64,000 bases of DNA from DAOTTY01 sp039822165 (GTDB lineage Bacteria > Chloroflexota > Anaerolineae > Aggregatilineales > Phototrophicaceae): assembly GCA_039822165.1 (NCBI GenBank), contig JBCBMS010000021.1, positions 38,519-102,518 on the forward strand, written 5' to 3'. Each line of letters starts with the position of its first letter. The first letter of the stretch is position 1. The notes beneath the pieces were generated by a model that was given only the letters and a program-made list of their open reading frames with translations, was not told the DNA's origin and made no database searches. Positions 61,106 to 64,000 of this stretch are shown here, piece by piece. Both the position numbers and the translations under genes were made by a program.

Positions 61106-62071
61106 TTATGCCGTGAGGGTCAGTACGATTTTGCCAGCATTGGCATTGCTTTTCATCAGGTCATGCGCCCTGGCTACCTGTTCCAGCGGCATGGACGTGT
61201 AGATAGTGGTTTTCAGCGTGCCATCCGCAAACAACGGCAGCGCCCACTCTCCAAACCGGGCAATCAGGTCGGCCTTGCGCTCATGGGTGCGGTTGCGCAG
61301 CGTACTCCCCATGATAGACAATCGCTTGCCCATAATATGCCCGAAGTTGACCTCTTTTTTCGCCCCGCCCATCAACCCGATGAACACCAGCCGCCCCCAT
61401 TTGTTCAGCACCCGTATGTTATCGTCCCAGTACGGTGCCCCCACCATCTCCAGCACGAGGTCAACGCCCGGTTTGTGTTCGGCAGCGATGCGCTCTGCAA
61501 AGTTCTCCGTTTTGTAATCAATGCACATATCCGCGCCCATCTCCCGGCACAGCTCATGCTTGCCCGCACTCGCCGTTACAATCACCGTCGCGCCGATGTG
61601 CTTCGCCATCTGCATCGCCGCGAGTCCCACGCCACTCGCTCCCGCGTGTATCAGCACCGTCTCGCCCTCAGCCAGCCGCCCCATGTCAAACATGTTGGTA
61701 TACGCCGTCAGGAACGCTTCCATCAGTGCCCCGGCCTCTATATCGCTCAGGCTATCCGGCGTAGGGAGCGCGTGCGCAGCCGCCACCGTCGCATACTCCG
61801 CGTAGCCACCGCCACCAACCAGCGCCATTAAGCGCTGCCCCACCGTGAACGTCGTCACATCCGCGCCCACTGTGGCCACTTCTCCGGCCAGTTCCAGCCC
61901 CAGCGTATCAGGCGCACCCGGCGGCGGTGGATACCCGCCCCCCACCTGCAACAGATCAGCACGGTTAAGGGCGGTAGCGTGTACCTTCACCAGAATTTCA
62001 TCGGCTGCGGGTTCCGGCTGCGGGATGTCCACGAGTACGGGTTGTTTGTCCTGCGCGATGACCGCTCGCAT
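61106..62071 (-). CDS. NAD(P)H:quinone oxidoreductase, zeta-crystallin/PIG3 type
   Basis: A 321-residue MDR without zinc ligands. Motifs are ATALNRADLLQVGGGYPPPP near 33-52, GLELAGEV, and the NADPH-binding GASGVGLAAMQMAKHIGA near 142. It reduces quinones or enones with NADPH. Start at the ATG at 62069-62071 behind AAAGGA. Confidence 0.9.
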   Translation of the reverse strand: MRAVIAQDKQPVLVDIPQPEPAADEILVKVHATALNRADLLQVGGGYPPPPGAPDTLGLELAGEVATVGADVTTFTVGQRLMALVGGGGYAEYATVAAAHALPTPDSLSDIEAGALMEAFLTAYTNMFDMGRLAEGETVLIHAGASGVGLAAMQMAKHIGATVIVTASAGKHELCREMGADMCIDYKTENFAERIAAEHKPGVDLVLEMVGAPYWDDNIRVLNKWGRLVFIGLMGGAKKEVNFGHIMGKRLSIMGSTLRNRTHERKADLIARFGEWALPLFADGTLKTTIYTSMPLEQVARAHDLMKSNANAGKIVLTLTA

Positions 62072-62169
62072 GGGTTGTCCTTTCGGGGTTTGCTTACCTG
62101 TGTGCCGCGATAATTGTATCAAATCGCTGCGGGGAAAGCGCCACAGGTTTCATCCAGAACGACCTGCAC

Positions 62170-62198
62170 TTCTTAACCCTGCCCCGCACTGCTATCAT
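62170..62198 (+). promoter_or_regulatory. Promoter of the hydroxyacid oxidase gene
   Basis: TTCTTA (62170-62175) and TATCAT (62193-62198) with a 17-base spacer, 35 bases before the ATG at 62234. Confidence 0.45.
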
Positions 62199-62233
62199 TC
62201 CTGGCAAATTCTTATAAACGATGAGATACCACG

Positions 62234-63298
62234 ATGGATAAACCCTTCTTTGTAAATCTTGACGAAATTGAAGCCGCCGCACAGGACTATCTCAGCCCGT
62301 CCACATACGGCTACTACGGCGGCTATGCCTCCGATGGCGTGACGCACAGCAAAAACCGCACCGCCTTCAATGACATCGAACTGCTGCCGCGCTACATGGT
62401 GGACGTGAGCGAGCGTGATCTCTCTACGGAAATGATCGGGCAACCAATGGACATGCCGATTGTGGTCGCGCCAATGGCAATGATGGGACTCGCCCACGCG
62501 GAAGCTGAGTGTGGCATTGCCCGTGCCTGCCACGAAGCAGGCATCACCATGTGCATGAGCACCATGTCCAATACGTCGATAGAGGACATCGTGAAGGTGG
62601 GGGCCAACATGTGGTTCCAGCTTTACGTGCATAAAGACCGGGGCCTATCGCAGCACCTCGTAGACCGCGCAGAGGCCGCCGGGTTCAGTGCGCTGGTACT
62701 CACCGTGGACGTACCGACCGGTGGCTACCGCGAAAACGTCATGCGCCAGCCCGTCAACATCCCCGACAGCATGGTACTTGCGAACCTGGTCGAATACTGG
62801 GATCGTGAAAAAGACCCGGATCTGTTCTCGTATGTGAACTCACAGTTCGACCCGTCGTTGACGTGGAAGGACTTTGAAACGTTCGTGACCAGCACAGAGC
62901 TACCGGTGCTGGTCAAGGGCATCCTGCACCCGGACGATGCAAAACTGGCTGTGGAGCACGGCGCGGCGGGCATCATCGTCTCCAACCACGGGGGACGGCA
63001 ACTGGATACGGCCCCGGCATCAATCAAGGCACTGCCCCGCATCACCGAAGCCGTTGACGGGCGCGTGGATGTGATGATGGATGGCGGCGTGCGGCGTGGC
63101 GAGGACATCGTTAAGGCGCTGGCCTACGGCGCAAAGTCAGTCATGGTGGGACGTTCGATTGCGTTTGCGCTGGCAATTGGCGGGCAGGCGGGCGTCACTG
63201 CCGCCCTGGGCATCCTGCGCAAGCAGTACGACACGGCAATGGCCCTCAGTGGGGTGACGAGCAGCCGCAGCGTCCCGCGCAGCCTGATACTGGAGTAG
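62234..63298 (+). CDS. FMN-dependent alpha-hydroxyacid oxidase/dehydrogenase
   Basis: A 354-residue TIM-barrel flavoenzyme that oxidises lactate, glycolate or a similar 2-hydroxyacid to the ketoacid. Marks are YYGGYASDGVTHSKNRTAF with the substrate Tyr, VVAPMAMMGLAHAEAE near 75, IIVSNHGGRQLDTAP with the catalytic His and Arg near 252, and DGGVRRGEDIVKALAYGA for the FMN phosphate. Soluble, with no membrane loop. It is followed by the broken agmatine deiminase after five bases. Confidence 0.92.
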   Translation: MDKPFFVNLDEIEAAAQDYLSPSTYGYYGGYASDGVTHSKNRTAFNDIELLPRYMVDVSERDLSTEMIGQPMDMPIVVAPMAMMGLAHAEAECGIARACHEAGITMCMSTMSNTSIEDIVKVGANMWFQLYVHKDRGLSQHLVDRAEAAGFSALVLTVDVPTGGYRENVMRQPVNIPDSMVLANLVEYWDREKDPDLFSYVNSQFDPSLTWKDFETFVTSTELPVLVKGILHPDDAKLAVEHGAAGIIVSNHGGRQLDTAPASIKALPRITEAVDGRVDVMMDGGVRRGEDIVKALAYGAKSVMVGRSIAFALAIGGQAGVTAALGILRKQYDTAMALSGVTSSRSVPRSLILE

Positions 63299-63303
63299 GA
63301 GCC

Positions 63304-63600
63304 ATGGCAAAACTGCTGAACACAAGCCCCGCCGCCGATGGCTACCGCATGCCGGGGGAATTTGAGCCGCACGACGGCTGCTGGATGCTGTGGCCACAGC
63401 GCCCGGATGTGTGGCGAAACGACGCTGCCCCCGCCCAGCAGGCCTACTGTGCCGTGGCCACGGCCATCGTACGCTTTGAGCCGGTGACCGTGTGCGCCAC
63501 CCGTGAGCAGTACGCCTCCGCCCGTGCCATGCTGCCGGAGCACATCCGCGTGGTGGAGATGGCCTCGGATGATGCGTGGATACGGGACTGTGGCCCGACC
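63304..63600 (+). pseudogene. aguA: Agmatine deiminase, truncated by an insertion sequence
   Basis: The ATG at 63304 follows GGAG and encodes a good N-terminus of the peptidylarginine-deiminase-like agmatine deiminase family: GYRMPGEFEPHDGCWMLWPQ, then MASDDAWIRDCGPT with the substrate Asp. Family members need about 340-370 residues and end with a catalytic Cys. Here the similarity stops after about 99 codons at 63600, and the rest of the frame is unrelated low-quality sequence. The N-terminal fragment cannot be active. Confidence 0.8.
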
Positions 63601-64000
63601 TGTATCCATCTATGTCTTCCACACCCCCAAGCCAATCGAGATGAGCGCAACCTGCTTTCATCAGTAGTTTGTGAACGCAGCCCAAGTCACAGTTCAATCT
63701 CACGCTTTCACGCGGCCCAGGCTAGTCGCCGTTCACGCACCAGTCGCTTGGTCTGCCGCCATTCAGTTCGAGCTTCTTCACAAATCAACTTGAGATACGT
63801 CTCAAACTCCAGTTCTTCGTCATAAAGCCTCTTGATCGGAATCGGCTCTCGAATCTCCTGTCGTTGCTGATAGACCCGGAACACCCGTTGATCGGCATCG
63901 ACATGCAGCAAAACATTCGTCCCAACGTAGGCTTTCCCCACATAGTAGGACCGCCGATCCACTGACACGCTGCCGTTTGCACGTACACGTCGCCGGAATT
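63601..64000 (-). mobile_element. Insertion sequence, 3' part (runs off the window)
   Basis: The sequence right of the agmatine deiminase break carries the C-terminal part of a transposase on the minus strand, and about 107 bases lie between its stop and the break. The left end of the element is therefore placed at about 63601. The other end and the rest of the host gene lie outside the window, so terminal repeats and the target duplication cannot be checked. Confidence 0.7.
63708..64000 (-). CDS. Transposase C-terminal fragment (integrase-type, 5' end outside window)
   Basis: The minus-strand frame is open from the window edge through a stop at 63708-63710, about 96 codons. It includes NGSVSVDRRSYYVGKAYVG, then HVDADQRVFRVYQQRQEIRE. 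This beta-barrel region is the C-terminal domain of rve-type (DDE) transposases such as the IS481 and Mu-like groups. The catalytic core is not in the window, so the family cannot be fixed. Confidence 0.7.
   Translation of the reverse strand, partial: FRRRVRANGSVSVDRRSYYVGKAYVGTNVLLHVDADQRVFRVYQQRQEIREPIPIKRLYDEELEFETYLKLICEEARTEWRQTKRLVRERRLAWAA

Noticed and set aside
60121..61116. Plus-strand open frame of 331 codons opposite the potassium channel
   Set aside because: Gln/His/Arg-rich shadow of a channel with an intact selectivity filter.
63137..63703. Minus-strand frame of 188 codons crossing the agmatine deiminase break
   Set aside because: It runs across the hydroxyacid oxidase, the broken gene and the insertion end in a non-coding frame.
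1..64000. tRNA, rRNA, riboswitch or CRISPR loci
   Set aside because: Reading the intergenic gaps showed no cloverleaf with CCA-side signatures, no rRNA-like sequence and no regularly spaced repeats. All gaps are under about 300 bases. A covariance-model scan would be decisive.

Overview
The window is a dense stretch of bacterial chromosome, moderately GC-rich by eye, with many GTG/TTG starts and no intergenic gap above about 300 bases. I see no rRNA, tRNA or CRISPR array. The protein mix best fits a free-living, non-pathogenic member of the Chloroflexota (Anaerolineae-like): a GT39-type membrane glycosyltransferase with a C-terminal beta domain, HEAT-repeat signalling proteins, secreted proteins with PPC-like and SH3b domains, a MoxR/DUF58/DUF4129/DUF4350 cluster, and a type-3 prolyl-tRNA synthetase. 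This placement is inferred from family content, not from a marker-gene comparison.

Layout. 1-4.6 kb: a membrane glycosyltransferase cut by the window edge, an SDR oxidoreductase, and a tandem-SLATT membrane protein. 4.7-8.1 kb: the oxidative pentose phosphate genes gnd, zwf and pgl, with an intrinsic-terminator-like hairpin before pgl. 8.3-11.0 kb: a leftward trio encoding a HEAT-repeat protein, a TIR-HEAT fusion and a STAS-like/HATPase protein, an apparent signalling module that I do not recognise as a described system. 11.1-14.0 kb: a divergent FAD enzyme and carotenoid oxygenase pair. 14.1-15.9 kb: two cytoplasmic trypsin-like (HtrA-type) proteases separated by GTAGGG hairpin repeats. 15.9-23.7 kb: a glycosyltransferase, a cation/proton antiporter, cdsA, dps, a zinc alcohol dehydrogenase and the ACT/PFL pair. 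23.8-34.2 kb: a secreted astacin-like protease, two tandem MacB-type permeases, and a six-gene operon with DUF4129, DUF4350, MoxR, DUF58 and a rhomboid protease. 34.2-41.8 kb: housekeeping and small genes (HD hydrolases, ada, proS, an SH3b secreted protein, yccF, a membrane protein).

41.9-53.3 kb is a leftward catabolic island: a GntR/FCD regulator, a sugar ABC importer (Tat-exported binding protein plus two permeases, no ATPase gene), a VOC protein, a four-carbon-acid-sugar kinase, a class II aldolase, an SDR, a cyclase-family hydrolase, a beta-decarboxylating dehydrogenase, an amidohydrolase and an FAH-family hydrolase. Together they look like an uptake and breakdown route for a sugar acid or acidic sugar. 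The same palindrome, TGTCAGACA, lies inside the regulator's own promoter and upstream of the binding-protein gene, so the regulator probably controls itself and the importer. 53.5-57.4 kb is a rightward run: a LutA-like protein, an Mth938-like protein, an SDR lacking its catalytic Tyr, a ceramidase-like hydrolase and a secretion-ATPase relative with a ruined P-loop.

57.4-64 kb: an S41 protease, a dual-specificity phosphatase, a TrkA-type potassium channel, a quinone oxidoreductase, an FMN-dependent 2-hydroxyacid oxidase, and an agmatine deiminase gene broken after about 99 codons by an insertion sequence whose transposase runs off the right edge.
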